Shown here: positions 1-8,551 of the stretch, piece by piece
Numbering within the stretch: position 1 is the first letter of the stretch
Layout of the letters: every line of letters starts with the position of its first letter
Assembly (NCBI RefSeq): GCF_003052515.2
Contig: NZ_QARE02000007.1
Location: 124,001 to 188,000 of the forward strand
DNA from: Pseudomonas sp. RIT409
GTDB taxonomy: Bacteria > Pseudomonadota > Gammaproteobacteria > Pseudomonadales > Pseudomonadaceae
Length of the DNA: 64,000 nt
Reading direction: 5' to 3'
Translations under genes and position numbers: made by a program
The notes under the pieces: model-generated
What the model was told of the DNA's origin: nothing
The model's input: the letters and a program-made list of their open reading frames with translations, nothing else
Databases searched by the model: none

Positions 1-484
1 TGTCTTCCGTGCGCAGGCGGCGCTCTTCCTTGATGACCTCGATCTCTCGCGCGAACTCTTCGGGCGGCAGGCGCAGGCTGGCCATTCGATCCGCCTCCAG
101 CTCGAAGGCTACGCTCAGTCGATCGCGGGCCAGAATCTGGTAGTAGGCGGTGTAGTCATCGCTGGTGAACGCGTTCTCTTCAGCGCCCAGGTCGCGCAGG
201 ATCAGTGAGGCTTCGCCCGGGCCTGCCTTGGCGCTGCCCTTGAACATCATGTGTTCAAGCGTGTGGGAAAGGCCGGTCTGGCCGGGCGTCTCGTAGCTGG
301 AGCCGACTTTGTACCAGACCTGCGATACGACGACCGGCGCACGATGGTCTTCGCGCACGACCAATTTAAGGCCGTTTTCCAGCGTGAATTCAGTGGTGGA
401 TTGAGGATCGGCGGCTACAGCGACAAGGGGCAGACACAAGGTACCGAGCAAAAAGCTTGCGGCACGGCGGGCAAGGGCATTCAT
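1..484 (-). CDS. M16 family zinc metallopeptidase, N-terminal part (runs off the window)
   Basis: The minus-strand reading frame starts at the ATG at 484 and stays open to the window edge, giving 161 residues. Residues 1-25 look like a signal peptide (MNALARRAASFLLGTLCLPL, then VAVAA), so the enzyme is probably exported to the periplasm. The inverted zinc motif HxxEH is present as HTLEH at residues 74-78, and the expected downstream acidic helix (EVIKEERR) follows about 75 residues later, as in pitrilysin/processing-peptidase relatives. In Pseudomonas a pair of such peptidases lies divergent from ftsY, which is the arrangement here. The C-terminal half lies outside the window, so whether this copy keeps all catalytic residues cannot be judged. 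Confidence 0.9.
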   Translation of the reverse strand, partial: MNALARRAASFLLGTLCLPLVAVAADPQSTTEFTLENGLKLVVREDHRAPVVVSQVWYKVGSSYETPGQTGLSHTLEHMMFKGSAKAGPGEASLILRDLGAEENAFTSDDYTAYYQILARDRLSVAFELEADRMASLRLPPEEFAREIEVIKEERRLRTED

Positions 485-542
485 TCGTCAATTGAACCTT
501 CGAGGCGGCCTGCATGAACTTGGCGTCGGCGGGCGCGGGAGT

Positions 543-804
543 TAGGGCGTATCATCACATATTTCCACCGCCGAGCCGGAGGCCGAAATGTCCCAAGGCA
601 ACGCGTGCGGGGAGATTTGAGCATCCAGACGAGCGACGCAGCCCTGCGAATTTCCGGCCCCGGCCTGCCGGGTTGATGCCTGAAAACCCGCTAAGCTTCG
701 TCTCGGTTCCTGGCGAGGAAACGCACATTCCCTGAGGCCTGGGCCCGGTCTGGTGCGCTTTGAGGCACCCACGCGGCGGTGGAAATATGTGATGACACGC
801 CCTA
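543..804. repeat. 262-bp element with 31-bp terminal inverted repeats (MITE-like)
   Basis: The 31 bases at 543-573 are repeated in inverted orientation at 774-804 with a single mismatch (at 551). Each arm begins TAGGGCG and continues through CATCACATATTTCCACCGCC. Between the arms lie about 200 bases with no ribosome-binding site or plausible gene. The outermost dinucleotide on both sides is TA. Small, gene-free, inverted-repeat-bounded elements of this size are typical of MITEs, and TA ends would suit an IS630/Tc1-like target duplication; that family assignment is inference. The element separates the M16 peptidase start from ftsY and must influence or carry part of that divergent promoter region. 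Confidence 0.6.
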
Positions 805-894
805 GGATAGCGGCCAGTTTGCTCGACGACCATGGCTGTGACGTAGGACTCTTCGTCTTAAGCAGGAAGGCGATGCTTAAATGGCGTAAACGGC

Positions 895-921
895 AGAGCC
901 CTTGCTGAACAAGCGGGCTCT
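895..921. repeat. Hairpin in the ftsY upstream region
   Basis: AGAGCCC at 895-901 pairs with GGGCTCT at 915-921 around a 13-base loop. No T-run follows on either strand, so it is not a standard terminator. It lies about 75 bases before ftsY and could be an operator or a 5' leader structure; nothing in the sequence decides which. The rest of 485-997 outside this hairpin and the 262-bp element shows no gene. Confidence 0.4.
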
Positions 922-997
922 ATTACAGTCTGTTTCGCATACAGAATTTTCAGAGGCGCCGGTCTGGCGCGTCGCGACCTTGAGATAAGCGTCCTCC

Positions 998-2515
998 ATG
1001 TTTGGTTCCAACGACGACAAGAAGACGCCAGCCCCGGCTGGCGAGAAAAAAGGCCTGTTCGGATGGCTGCGCAAGAAGCCGCAGGAAACCGTCGCCGATC
1101 AGCCGAAAGATTTACCCGTTTCAGCGCCCGAGACCGCCATCGAACCGACCTCGCCCGCTGTGGATCCGCACACCCCTCCGGCCATCCCGCCCGCCAGCTC
1201 CGCGGCGCCAACCTTCATCGCCCCTGCGCCCGAGCATGCTGTCGACACACCGCCCGCTGCCGAGCCCTGGCTGAAGTTGCCCGTCGCTGAAGAGCCTGTT
1301 GCGCTGACCGATGAAAATGAACCCCATATAACGCCTGAGATTCCGACGCACACTGCGTCGCACGTGCCGACACCTGTCGCGCCCCCTGTGTCACCTTCGG
1401 TTGAAGCCGTACCGCCGTCCATCGAGCCAGTGCCTGTTGCGCTGCCCGATCCTGTCGCTGGCAATGACCTGCCAGGGCTGACGCCGCCCGCGCCCGTTCC
1501 AGCGCCGCGTGTAGAGGCGCCGCAGGCCCCGGTCGTCGCCGAGCCATCGGGCCCTTCGCCAGCCCAGGCTGTCGAGCCCAGGCAGCCGGGCTTCTTCGCC
1601 CGCCTCAAGCAAGGGTTGTCCAAGACCAGCGCCAGTCTCGGCGAAGGTATGGCCAGTCTCTTCCTTGGCAAGAAAGCCATCGACGACCACATGCTGGACG
1701 AGTTGGAAACCCGCCTGCTCACCGCGGATGTAGGTGTCGAGGCAACGTCGCTGATCGTGCGGAACTTGACGCAGAAAGTGGCGCGTAAACAACTCACCGA
1801 CAGCGACGCGCTCTACAAATCCCTGCAAAGCGAGCTGACCGAAATGCTCAAGCCGGTGGAGGCTCCGCTGGTGATCGCCGCTGACCACAAGCCGTTCGTG
1901 ATCCTGGTCGTCGGTGTCAATGGCGCGGGCAAGACCACGACCATTGGCAAGCTCGCCAAGAAGCTGCAGGTTGAGGGCAAGAAGGTCATGCTTGCGGCGG
2001 GCGATACCTTCCGTGCCGCGGCGGTGGAGCAGTTGCAGGTCTGGGGCGAGCGCAACAAGATCCCGGTCATTGCCCAGCACACAGGGGCCGATTCGGCGTC
2101 GGTCATTTTCGATGCGGTTCAGGCGGCCAAGGCCCGCGGCATCGACGTGTTGATCGCCGATACCGCAGGCCGTCTCCATACCAAAGACAACTTGATGGAA
2201 GAGCTGAAGAAGGTACGCCGCGTGATCGGCAAGCTGGATGAAGCGGCGCCTCATGAAGTGCTGTTGGTGCTGGACGCGGGGACCGGTCAGAACGCCATCA
2301 ACCAGGCCAAGCAGTTCAACCAGACCGTCAACCTCACAGGGCTGGCGCTGACAAAGCTCGATGGGACTGCCAAGGGCGGGGTGATCTTCGCGCTGGCCAA
2401 GCAATTCGGGCTGCCGATCCGTTATATCGGGGTAGGCGAGGGCATCGACGATTTGCGGACCTTCGAAGCCGAACCCTTTGTTCAGGCACTTTTTGCCGAG
2501 CGGGAGCGCACATGA
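998..2515 (+). CDS. ftsY: Signal recognition particle receptor FtsY
   Basis: FtsY is the SRP receptor GTPase that docks SRP-ribosome complexes at the inner membrane for co-translational insertion. The 505-residue protein has a long Pro/Ala/Glu-rich acidic A domain (about residues 25-200), an N domain, and a G domain with GVNGAGKTTTIGKL near 306-319, DTFRAAAVEQL near 343, DTAGRLHT near 387-394 and TKLDGTAKGG near 451. These are the SRP-GTPase signatures. The A domain is longer than in E. coli terms of proline content but usual for Pseudomonas. The stop overlaps the ftsE start by four bases (ATGA), so ftsYEX form one operon. Confidence 0.98.
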   Translation: MFGSNDDKKTPAPAGEKKGLFGWLRKKPQETVADQPKDLPVSAPETAIEPTSPAVDPHTPPAIPPASSAAPTFIAPAPEHAVDTPPAAEPWLKLPVAEEPVALTDENEPHITPEIPTHTASHVPTPVAPPVSPSVEAVPPSIEPVPVALPDPVAGNDLPGLTPPAPVPAPRVEAPQAPVVAEPSGPSPAQAVEPRQPGFFARLKQGLSKTSASLGEGMASLFLGKKAIDDHMLDELETRLLTADVGVEATSLIVRNLTQKVARKQLTDSDALYKSLQSELTEMLKPVEAPLVIAADHKPFVILVVGVNGAGKTTTIGKLAKKLQVEGKKVMLAAGDTFRAAAVEQLQVWGERNKIPVIAQHTGADSASVIFDAVQAAKARGIDVLIADTAGRLHTKDNLMEELKKVRRVIGKLDEAAPHEVLLVLDAGTGQNAINQAKQFNQTVNLTGLALTKLDGTAKGGVIFALAKQFGLPIRYIGVGEGIDDLRTFEAEPFVQALFAERERT

Positions 2516-3183
2516 TTCGTTTCGAACAGGTCGGCAAGCGCTATCCGAACGGGCACGTGGGCTTGCATGAGCTGAGCTTTCGAGTGCGTAGGGGCGAGTT
2601 CCTGTTTGTCACCGGTCATTCGGGCGCTGGCAAAAGCACCCTGCTTCGCCTGCTATTGGCCATGGAGCGCCCCACGTCGGGCAAGTTGTTGTTGGCCGGG
2701 CAGGATCTGGGGCAAATCAGCAATGCGCAGATCCCTTTCCTGCGCCGGCAGATCGGCGTGGTGTTTCAGAACCACCAGTTGCTGTTCGATCGCACGGTGT
2801 TCAACAACGTTGCACTGCCGCTGCAGATCCTCGGCCTGTCCAAGGCTGAAGTCACCAAACGTGTGGATTCGGCGCTTGAACGGGTCGCACTCTCCGACAA
2901 GGCCGAGCTGTACCCAGGGGACCTGTCCACCGGTCAGCAGCAGCGCGTCGGCATTGCGCGCGCCATCGTTCACCGCCCAGCCCTGCTGTTGGCGGATGAG
3001 CCCACCGGTAACCTTGACCCACGTCTGGCGGCTGAAATCATGGGCGTATTCGAAGACATCAACCGGTTGGGGACGAGCGTGCTGATCGCCAGTCACGACC
3101 TCGCCCTGATTGCCCGCATGCGCCATCGGATGCTCACCCTGCAACGCGGTCGATTGATCGGCGACGGGGAGGCGGGTGTATGA
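2512..3183 (+). CDS. ftsE: Cell division ATP-binding protein FtsE
   Basis: This 223-residue ABC ATPase partners with FtsX at the divisome to control peptidoglycan hydrolases during septation. Visible motifs are Walker A (GHSGAGKST, about 36-44), the Q-loop after VVFQN, the ABC signature LSTGQQQRVGIARA (about 143-156) and Walker B LLLADEP followed by TGNLD. Length matches the family. It overlaps ftsY upstream and ftsX downstream by ATGA, implying translational coupling. Confidence 0.98.
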   Translation: MIRFEQVGKRYPNGHVGLHELSFRVRRGEFLFVTGHSGAGKSTLLRLLLAMERPTSGKLLLAGQDLGQISNAQIPFLRRQIGVVFQNHQLLFDRTVFNNVALPLQILGLSKAEVTKRVDSALERVALSDKAELYPGDLSTGQQQRVGIARAIVHRPALLLADEPTGNLDPRLAAEIMGVFEDINRLGTSVLIASHDLALIARMRHRMLTLQRGRLIGDGEAGV

Positions 3184-4211
3184 GCGCTACTCGCAGCCCC
3201 AAGGTTTCCGAGCGTGTGGCGCCCAAGGCCACGGAGCCGGGCCCGCAGAAGCAGAAAAAGAAGCGGCACGACGATGATGACGGACCCAGCTTCGGCGAGT
3301 TGTTCGGCGCCTGGATCGAGGCCCATCGTTCGAGTCTGGCCGACAGCCTTCGCCGGTTGGGCAAGCAGCCGATCGGCAGTTTTTTCACCTGCCTGGTGAT
3401 GGCCGTTGCGTTGAGCCTGCCGATGGGCCTCTCGTTACTGCTGAGCAATGTCGAACGCCTTGGTGGATCCTGGCAGCGTGCAGCGCAAATATCGCTTTAT
3501 ATGCAACTGGATGCGTCGCCTACCGATGGGCAAAGTCTGGTCAGCAGGATCAAGCAGATGAACGGCGTTGCCGATGCGGAGTACATCTCTCGCGATCAGG
3601 CGCTGAGCGAATTCCAGCAGCAGTCGGGCCTTGGCGAGGCCCTCAAGGAGTTGCCGGAAAACCCGCTGCCCGGTGTGGTGTTGGTGACTCCGCTTGAAGT
3701 GGACAAGGCCGCGCTAGAGGCGTTACGTACCCAACTCGCCGAATTGCCGAAGGTGCAGCAGGCGCAGCTGGACCTGGTCTGGGTGGAGCGGCTTGCGGCA
3801 ATTCTGAAGCTGGGCGACCGCTTTGTGTTCGGCCTGACGGTTTTGCTCGTCGTTGCATTGCTTCTGGTGATAGGCAATACCATTCGTCTTCATATCGAGA
3901 ACCGCCGCACCGAGATAGAAGTCATTAAACTAGTAGGCGGTACGGACAGTTATGTACGGCGCCCCTTCCTTTATATGGGCGCGTTGTACGGGTTCGGCGC
4001 GGGGATTTTCTCGTGGGGCATACTGGCCTTCGGCCTGGATTGGCTCAACGATGCGGTCATTCGGTTGGCTGGGCTCTACGGCAGTAATTTCTCCCTCGCC
4101 GGTGTGCCGGTCGCCGACGGGTTTTCGCTCTTGCTAGGGGCGGTGTTGTTGGGGTATATCGGTGCGTGGATCGCCGTCGCGCGTCACTTGAGAGAGCTGG
4201 CTCCGCGATGA
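3180..4211 (+). CDS. ftsX: Cell division protein FtsX
   Basis: FtsX is the membrane subunit of the FtsEX complex, which links cytoplasmic ATP hydrolysis to periplasmic murein hydrolase activation. The 343-residue protein has a charged cytoplasmic N-terminus (PQKQKKKRHDDDDGPS), a first membrane segment near residues 65-92, a periplasmic domain of about 100 residues and three C-terminal membrane segments (from about residue 218). The lysine/aspartate-rich N-terminal extension is typical of Pseudomonas FtsX and absent from shorter homologues. Start chosen at the ATG that overlaps the ftsE stop. Confidence 0.97.
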   Translation: MSATRSPKVSERVAPKATEPGPQKQKKKRHDDDDGPSFGELFGAWIEAHRSSLADSLRRLGKQPIGSFFTCLVMAVALSLPMGLSLLLSNVERLGGSWQRAAQISLYMQLDASPTDGQSLVSRIKQMNGVADAEYISRDQALSEFQQQSGLGEALKELPENPLPGVVLVTPLEVDKAALEALRTQLAELPKVQQAQLDLVWVERLAAILKLGDRFVFGLTVLLVVALLLVIGNTIRLHIENRRTEIEVIKLVGGTDSYVRRPFLYMGALYGFGAGIFSWGILAFGLDWLNDAVIRLAGLYGSNFSLAGVPVADGFSLLLGAVLLGYIGAWIAVARHLRELAPR

Positions 4212-4275
4212 GTTTTAATGTTGAGGTAAGGTGTCCATAGTAAATTTTGTTTCACCTATTGACTTTTCAGCTTAT

Positions 4276-4304
4276 GGGAACTTGTTTCGCGGTTCCCGGT
4301 CAAT
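4276..4304 (+). promoter_or_regulatory. Candidate sigma-E/AlgU-type promoter of rpoH, overlapping an inverted repeat
   Basis: GAACTT at 4278-4283, a 16-base spacer, then TCAAT at 4300-4304 resembles the extracytoplasmic sigma factor AlgU/RpoE consensus (GAACTT-N16/17-TCNNA). Control of rpoH by AlgU is established in P. aeruginosa, which supports the reading. The same bases contain GGGAAC and GTTCCC arms (4276-4281 and 4292-4297) that could form a hairpin or operator. The start of transcription would fall about 40 bases before the rpoH start codon. Confidence 0.5.
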
Positions 4305-4350
4305 TTCGCAGTGCTGAACTGCACGAGTCATGTGTAGGAGGTTTTTTCGT

Positions 4351-5205
4351 ATGACCACTTCTTTGCAACCTGCTTATGCCTTGGTCCCGGGTGCGAACCT
4401 GGAAGCCTATGTGCATACGGTGAACAGCATTCCACTGCTGACACCCGAGCAGGAGCGTGAACTGGCCGAGAGTCTCTATTATGAGCAGGATCTAGGGGCG
4501 GCTCGGCAGATGGTGCTCGCCCACCTGCGTTTTGTCGTGCACATCGCACGCAGCTATTCCGGTTATGGCTTGGCTCAGGCAGACCTGATCCAGGAAGGTA
4601 ACGTCGGCCTGATGAAGGCCGTCAAGCGCTTCAACCCCGAAATGGGGGTGCGTCTGGTGTCGTTCGCCGTGCACTGGATCAAGGCTGAGATTCACGAGTT
4701 CATTCTGCGCAACTGGCGTATCGTGAAAGTCGCGACAACCAAGGCTCAGCGCAAGCTGTTCTTCAACCTGCGCAGCCAGAAGAAACGTCTGGCTTGGTTG
4801 AACAACGATGAAGTGCATCGCGTGGCAGAAAGCCTAGGCGTAGAGCCCCGTGAGGTGCGCGAAATGGAAAGTCGCCTGACGGGCCAGGACATGGCCTTTG
4901 ACCCCGCTGCGGAAGCGGACGACGACAGTGCGTTCCAGTCGCCAGCCAACTACCTTGAAGACCATCGCTACGACCCGGCGCGTCAATTGGAAGATGCCGA
5001 CTGGTCCGACAGTTCGACGGCCAATCTTCATGAGGCGTTGAGCGTGCTCGATGAGCGCAGCCGAGACATTCTCTACCAGCGCTGGTTGGCTGAAGAGAAG
5101 GCGACGCTGCACGATTTGGCCGAGAAGTACAACGTGTCCGCCGAGCGTATTCGTCAGCTCGAGAAGAGCGCCATGAACAAGCTCAAATCGTCGATTGCTG
5201 CATAA
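4351..5205 (+). CDS. rpoH: RNA polymerase heat-shock sigma factor RpoH (sigma-32)
   Basis: RpoH directs transcription of heat-shock chaperone and protease genes. The 284-residue protein starts [14 protein letters not shown], has the region 2 core-binding and -10 recognition segment ([21 protein letters not shown]), the RpoH box region near NLRSQKKRL, and region 4 helix-turn-helix with [16 protein letters not shown] at the C-terminus. An in-frame upstream ATG at 4330 exists, but AGGAGG at 4336-4341 is correctly spaced for 4351 and the family begins there. It sits downstream of ftsYEX as in other Pseudomonas, with its own promoter region. Confidence 0.97.
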   Translation: MTTSLQPAYALVPGANLEAYVHTVNSIPLLTPEQERELAESLYYEQDLGAARQMVLAHLRFVVHIARSYSGYGLAQADLIQEGNVGLMKAVKRFNPEMGVRLVSFAVHWIKAEIHEFILRNWRIVKVATTKAQRKLFFNLRSQKKRLAWLNNDEVHRVAESLGVEPREVREMESRLTGQDMAFDPAAEADDDSAFQSPANYLEDHRYDPARQLEDADWSDSSTANLHEALSVLDERSRDILYQRWLAEEKATLHDLAEKYNVSAERIRQLEKSAMNKLKSSIAA

Positions 5206-5223
5206 TCGAGAGCCGCTCTGCAA

Positions 5224-5250
5224 AACGCCCCGAGATGATCGGGGCGTTTT
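5224..5250. terminator. Rho-independent terminator between convergent rpoH and mtgA
   Basis: AACGCCCCG and CGGGGCGTT pair around a short GATGAT-type loop and are followed by TTTTCATTT on the plus strand. The arms begin with AAAAC on the left, so the structure can also end minus-strand mtgA transcripts. Confidence 0.85.
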
Positions 5251-5278
5251 CATTTCAACGGCGGGTACAGGGGCTGGC

Positions 5279-5989
5279 TCACCATTGGCGACGGTGATTC
5301 AGCCCCAGCAGATACTCGTCCCCACCCAACTGGCGCATCTGTTGACGGATCCACCCGGCACGGCGGGACACGTAGCCGCTGGGATTGCTTGCGCTCCACT
5401 CTCTAGGGTTGGGTAGCACGGCAGCCAAGTAGCTGGCCTGCTGTAGCGAGAGTTGGCTGGCATTGATGTGAAAGTGGTGCTCGGCCGCAGCCTGGGCGCC
5501 GAAGACCCCGTCATCCCACTCTACGCTGTTGACATAAACCTCCAGAATTCGCTGTTTGGACCAGAACAGCTCGATAAGCGCCGTGAACCAGGCTTCCAGC
5601 CCCTTACGGAAATAACTGCGGCCTGACCATAGAAACAGGTTTTTAGCGACTTGCTGGCTCAGCGTACTGGCCCCGCGAATCGAGCCACCCCGTTCGTTGT
5701 GAACCAGCGCGGCCTGGATGGCGTCGATATCGAACCCCCAGTGCTCGGCGAATTTCTGGTCTTCGCCAGCGATGACCGCGACTTTCAGGTCATCGGAGAT
5801 TCTCTCCCAAGGTTCCCAGTCGCGCTGCAGGTCAATGGGCTGACCGTCGAACCAGGATTCGATCTTGCGTTCGACCATCAGCGCGGTGAAGGGCGGTGGC
5901 ACCCAGCGAAATATCAGAACCAGCACGACACTGGCCGCTGCGAACCAGAGCAGGCCTTTGGCGATACGACGAAGAAGAAAACGCAGCAT
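5279..5989 (-). CDS. mtgA: Monofunctional peptidoglycan glycosyltransferase MtgA
   Basis: MtgA polymerises lipid II into glycan strands at the inner membrane without a transpeptidase domain. The 236-residue protein has one N-terminal membrane anchor (about residues 12-29) and the GT51 motifs EDQKFAEHWGFD (catalytic Glu), RGASTLSQQVAKNLFL, RKGLEAWFTALIE and KQRILEVYVNSVEW. The start at 5989 (MLRFLLRRIAKG) is preferred over an in-frame ATG 18 codons upstream because it gives the usual N-terminus. It is convergent with rpoH and divergent from the DUF423 gene. Confidence 0.95.
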   Translation of the reverse strand: MLRFLLRRIAKGLLWFAAASVVLVLIFRWVPPPFTALMVERKIESWFDGQPIDLQRDWEPWERISDDLKVAVIAGEDQKFAEHWGFDIDAIQAALVHNERGGSIRGASTLSQQVAKNLFLWSGRSYFRKGLEAWFTALIELFWSKQRILEVYVNSVEWDDGVFGAQAAAEHHFHINASQLSLQQASYLAAVLPNPREWSASNPSGYVSRRAGWIRQQMRQLGGDEYLLGLNHRRQW

Positions 5990-6060
5990 AGAGATGGCTT
6001 GGCCGAACCCGTTGAGCGAGCCATTATACAGATCACGCGCCATTGAACCTGGAGTTACAC

Positions 6061-6444
6061 ATGCTTCGAACCTTTCTGATGTTGGCGGCTTTCTTTGGAT
6101 TCACCGGTGTGGGGCTTGGCGCTTTCGCCGCTCATGGCCTGAAAAACCGTCTTACGCCGGAATACCTGGCTATTTTCCAGACCGGGGTGCTGTATCAGTT
6201 GATCCATGCCCTGGCGATCTTTGGCGTTGCGCTCCTCGCCATGCAGATTCAAGGTCGGCTGGTCAGTTATGCAGGTATTGCCTTTATCCTGGGCATCCTC
6301 CTGTTCTCCGGCAGCCTGTACCTCATGACGCTGACCGGCGTGAGCAAGCTGGGCATCATCACGCCAATCGGTGGCCTGTGTTTCCTCATTGGCTGGTTCA
6401 TTCTGGGTTGGACGGCTTGGCGGCTGGGTGTCGATACCTTGTGA
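6061..6444 (+). CDS. DUF423 family small membrane protein
   Basis: The 127-residue protein has four hydrophobic segments and the family features FTGVGLGAFAAHGLK near the N-terminus and GGLCFLIGWFILGW near the C-terminus. DUF423 proteins (YwdK/YgdD-like) are inner-membrane proteins of unknown role. GGAG at 6051-6054 is well spaced for the ATG at 6061, which is why the in-frame upstream ATG at 6043 was not chosen. It is divergent from mtgA and precedes thiS. Confidence 0.88.
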   Translation: MLRTFLMLAAFFGFTGVGLGAFAAHGLKNRLTPEYLAIFQTGVLYQLIHALAIFGVALLAMQIQGRLVSYAGIAFILGILLFSGSLYLMTLTGVSKLGIITPIGGLCFLIGWFILGWTAWRLGVDTL

Positions 6445-6527
6445 CAAGGCAGGTGTGCAACGCCGGTTGAGCGTGTGCACCGACCGCACATTCAGCAGCA
6501 CGCCGAGACGAATGGCCGTGCTGTGCC

Positions 6528-6556
6528 TTGGTCATCCCGACCGATCGGGCTAGAAT
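6528..6556 (+). promoter_or_regulatory. Sigma-70 promoter for thiS
   Basis: TTGGTC at 6528-6533 and TAGAAT at 6551-6556 are separated by exactly 17 bases, a good match to the housekeeping consensus. Predicted transcription start is near 6563, about 25 bases before the thiS start codon. No TPP riboswitch is visible in the short leader. Confidence 0.65.
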
Positions 6557-6587
6557 GCACGCCCCCTAAAATGATGGCTGCCTTCGC

Positions 6588-6788
6588 ATGCGCATTCAGT
6601 TGAACGGTGAATCCTACGAACTGCCCGACGGCGAGACCGTGGCGGCATTGCTGAGCCGCCTGGACCTGGTCGGGCGTCGAATCGCGGTCGAGCTGAATCT
6701 GGATATCGTACCGCGCAGCCAGCATGCATCCACGACGCTCAGCGAAGGCGATCACGTCGAAGTGGTGCATGCCATTGGTGGCGGCTAG
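6588..6788 (+). CDS. thiS: Sulfur carrier protein ThiS
   Basis: ThiS is a ubiquitin-like carrier whose C-terminal thiocarboxylate supplies sulfur for the thiazole ring of thiamine. The 66-residue protein starts [22 protein letters not shown] and ends in the obligatory GlyGly (HAIGGG). It lies 70 bases upstream of thiG, its acceptor enzyme, on the same strand. Confidence 0.96.
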   Translation: MRIQLNGESYELPDGETVAALLSRLDLVGRRIAVELNLDIVPRSQHASTTLSEGDHVEVVHAIGGG

Positions 6789-6858
6789 GCCTTCACGCCC
6801 TGCGGTCTCCCCTGGCCCAGAAGAACTGCAAGAACCTCAACCCTAAAGAGGATTTCCG

Positions 6859-7653
6859 ATGAGCAATGTTCGTAGCGACAAGCCGTTTACCGTGGCCGGT
6901 CGGACTTTTCAGTCGCGCCTGTTGGTCGGCACTGGCAAGTACAAGGACATGGAAGAAACCCGTCTGGCGATCGAGGCGTCGGGTGCCGAGATCGTCACCG
7001 TAGCGGTGCGTCGGACCAATCTGGGCCAGAATCCCGGTGAGCCGAACCTGCTCGACGTGCTGCCGCCGGATCGCTATACCATCCTGCCGAACACTGCTGG
7101 CTGCTATGACGCCATCGAAGCGGTACGCACCTGCCGTCTGGCCCGCGAACTGCTCGATGGCCACAATCTGGTCAAGCTCGAAGTGCTGGCCGACCAGAAA
7201 ACCCTGTTCCCTAACGTGATCGAAACCCTCAAGGCCGCCGAGACGCTGGTCAAGGACGGCTTCGACGTCATGGTCTACACCAGTGACGATCCGATCATCG
7301 CTCGCCAACTGGCTGAAATCGGCTGCTGTGCGGTCATGCCATTGGCTGGACTGATCGGCACTGGCCTGGGTATCTGCAACCCCTACAACCTGCAGATCAT
7401 TCTTGAAGAGTCGAAAGTCCCGGTATTGGTCGACGCCGGTGTCGGCACCGCCTCCGACGCCACCATCGCCATGGAACTGGGCTGCGAAGCGGTGTTGATG
7501 AACTCGGCCATCGCCCACGCACAGCAACCGATCCTGATGGCCGAGGCCATGAAACACGCCATCCTGGCGGGCCGCATGGCCTACCTGGCGGGCCGTATGC
7601 AGAAAAAACTCTATGCCAGCGCTTCCTCGCCGCTGGATGGTCTGATCAAGTAA
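6859..7653 (+). CDS. thiG: Thiazole synthase ThiG
   Basis: ThiG condenses deoxyxylulose 5-phosphate, dehydroglycine and ThiS-thiocarboxylate into thiazole phosphate. The 264-residue TIM-barrel protein has the Schiff-base lysine in NLVKLEVL (about K106), PNTAGC near 77-82, and the phosphate-binding region [10 protein letters not shown] near 191. A good ribosome-binding site (AGAGGA) precedes the ATG. Confidence 0.97.
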   Translation: MSNVRSDKPFTVAGRTFQSRLLVGTGKYKDMEETRLAIEASGAEIVTVAVRRTNLGQNPGEPNLLDVLPPDRYTILPNTAGCYDAIEAVRTCRLARELLDGHNLVKLEVLADQKTLFPNVIETLKAAETLVKDGFDVMVYTSDDPIIARQLAEIGCCAVMPLAGLIGTGLGICNPYNLQIILEESKVPVLVDAGVGTASDATIAMELGCEAVLMNSAIAHAQQPILMAEAMKHAILAGRMAYLAGRMQKKLYASASSPLDGLIK

Positions 7654-7663
7654 GAGCCTGTTG

Positions 7664-8422
7664 ATGATTGATTCGCAAACGCCTGACCCACTTCCGGACG
7701 AGGAAGTGATGAATGACCCACACGGCAAAGCACAGGGTGCTGACAGCCATCATCGGCGCATCAAGAGTTTCGTGATGCGGGCGGGGCGGATGACCGAGGG
7801 CCAGCAACGCGGGCTCGATCAGGGCAGGCCGCTGTTCGTGCTGCCATTGGCCGACGCCCCGGTCGACTTCGATCAGGTCTTCGGGCGCTCTGCACCGCGC
7901 ACGCTGGAGATTGGTTTCGGCATGGGGCATTCGCTGCTCGAGATGGCGGCTGCCGCGCCCGAACAGGACTTCATCGGCGTCGAGGTGCATCGCCCTGGCG
8001 TCGGTGCGCTGCTTAACGGCGTGCTGACTCAAGGCCTGACGAACGTCCGGGTCTACGACTGCGATGCCATCGAAGTGCTCAAGCGCTGCGTTGGCGACGA
8101 CAGTCTCGATCGCCTGATGCTGTTTTTCCCCGATCCCTGGCACAAGGCTCGCCATCACAAGCGCCGTATTGTGCAAGCCGAGTTCGCCGCGCTGGTGCGC
8201 AGCAAGCTCAAGCCGGGCGGTATTCTGCACATGGCGACCGACTGGGAACCTTATGCCGAATACATGCTGGAAGTGATGAATGTCGCACCGGGTTATCGCA
8301 ACCTGGCGGAAGACGGCAAATGCGTACCGCGCCCTGCGGAGCGCCCGATCACCAAGTTCGAACGCCGTGGTGAGCGTTTGGGGCACGGCGTCTGGGATTT
8401 GAAGTTCGAGAAGATCGCCTGA
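7664..8422 (+). CDS. trmB: tRNA (guanine-N7-)-methyltransferase TrmB
   Basis: TrmB makes m7G46 in the variable loop of tRNAs using SAM. The protein (252 residues) has the SAM-binding [27 protein letters not shown], and the catalytic-loop signature [19 protein letters not shown] directly precedes the ATG at 7664; an internal Met (MNDPHG) is another possible start, and the first 15 residues are poorly conserved in the family. It follows thiG by 10 bases and is probably co-transcribed. Confidence 0.96.
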   Translation: MIDSQTPDPLPDEEVMNDPHGKAQGADSHHRRIKSFVMRAGRMTEGQQRGLDQGRPLFVLPLADAPVDFDQVFGRSAPRTLEIGFGMGHSLLEMAAAAPEQDFIGVEVHRPGVGALLNGVLTQGLTNVRVYDCDAIEVLKRCVGDDSLDRLMLFFPDPWHKARHHKRRIVQAEFAALVRSKLKPGGILHMATDWEPYAEYMLEVMNVAPGYRNLAEDGKCVPRPAERPITKFERRGERLGHGVWDLKFEKIA

Positions 8423-8429
8423 TCGACCA

Positions 8430-8451
8430 GCCCCCTTTCCCCTGAGGGGGC
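8430..8451 (+). terminator. Hairpin after trmB
   Basis: GCCCCC and GGGGGC pair around a 10-base loop just after the trmB stop. There is no T-run, so it is a weak terminator candidate or a 3'-end stabilising hairpin. Confidence 0.4.
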
Positions 8452-8461
8452 CCGGTCAACC

Positions 8462-8551
8462 TGTGGGAGCGAAGTCTCTCGTGAGCGAAGCGTGCAGCCG
8501 AGACAGCTCCGTCGGCCGCGCCGTCAGCTTGCGATGGGCTCCGCTCCCACG
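8462..8551. repeat. Intergenic palindromic repeat (REP-like)
   Basis: TGTGGGAGCG at the left and CGCTCCCAC at the right bound an imperfect inverted repeat of about 90 bases between trmB and the lipoprotein gene. The GTGGGAGCG motif is typical of Pseudomonas intergenic repeats. The remainder of 8423-8710 shows no gene. Confidence 0.6.

Noticed and set aside
514..833. Several open frames of 70-90 codons inside the inverted-repeat element
   Set aside because: They overlap on both strands, lack ribosome-binding sites and have compositions dictated by the repeat arms (HHIFPPP from the arm itself).
1391..2404. 337-codon minus-strand frame inside ftsY
   Set aside because: It is antisense to an unmistakable FtsY and has no domain-like sequence; GC-rich antisense frames are expected here.
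4259..4264. TTGACT as a sigma-70 -35 box for rpoH
   Set aside because: No acceptable -10 hexamer lies 16-18 bases downstream; the GAACTT-N16-TCAAT reading is better.
4330..4350. Earlier start codon for rpoH
   Set aside because: The codons cover the AGGAGG ribosome-binding site of the 4351 start and are not part of the family N-terminus.
6445..6587. TPP riboswitch before thiS
   Set aside because: The leader after the predicted start is only about 25 bases and the conserved TPP core (CUGAGA) is absent.
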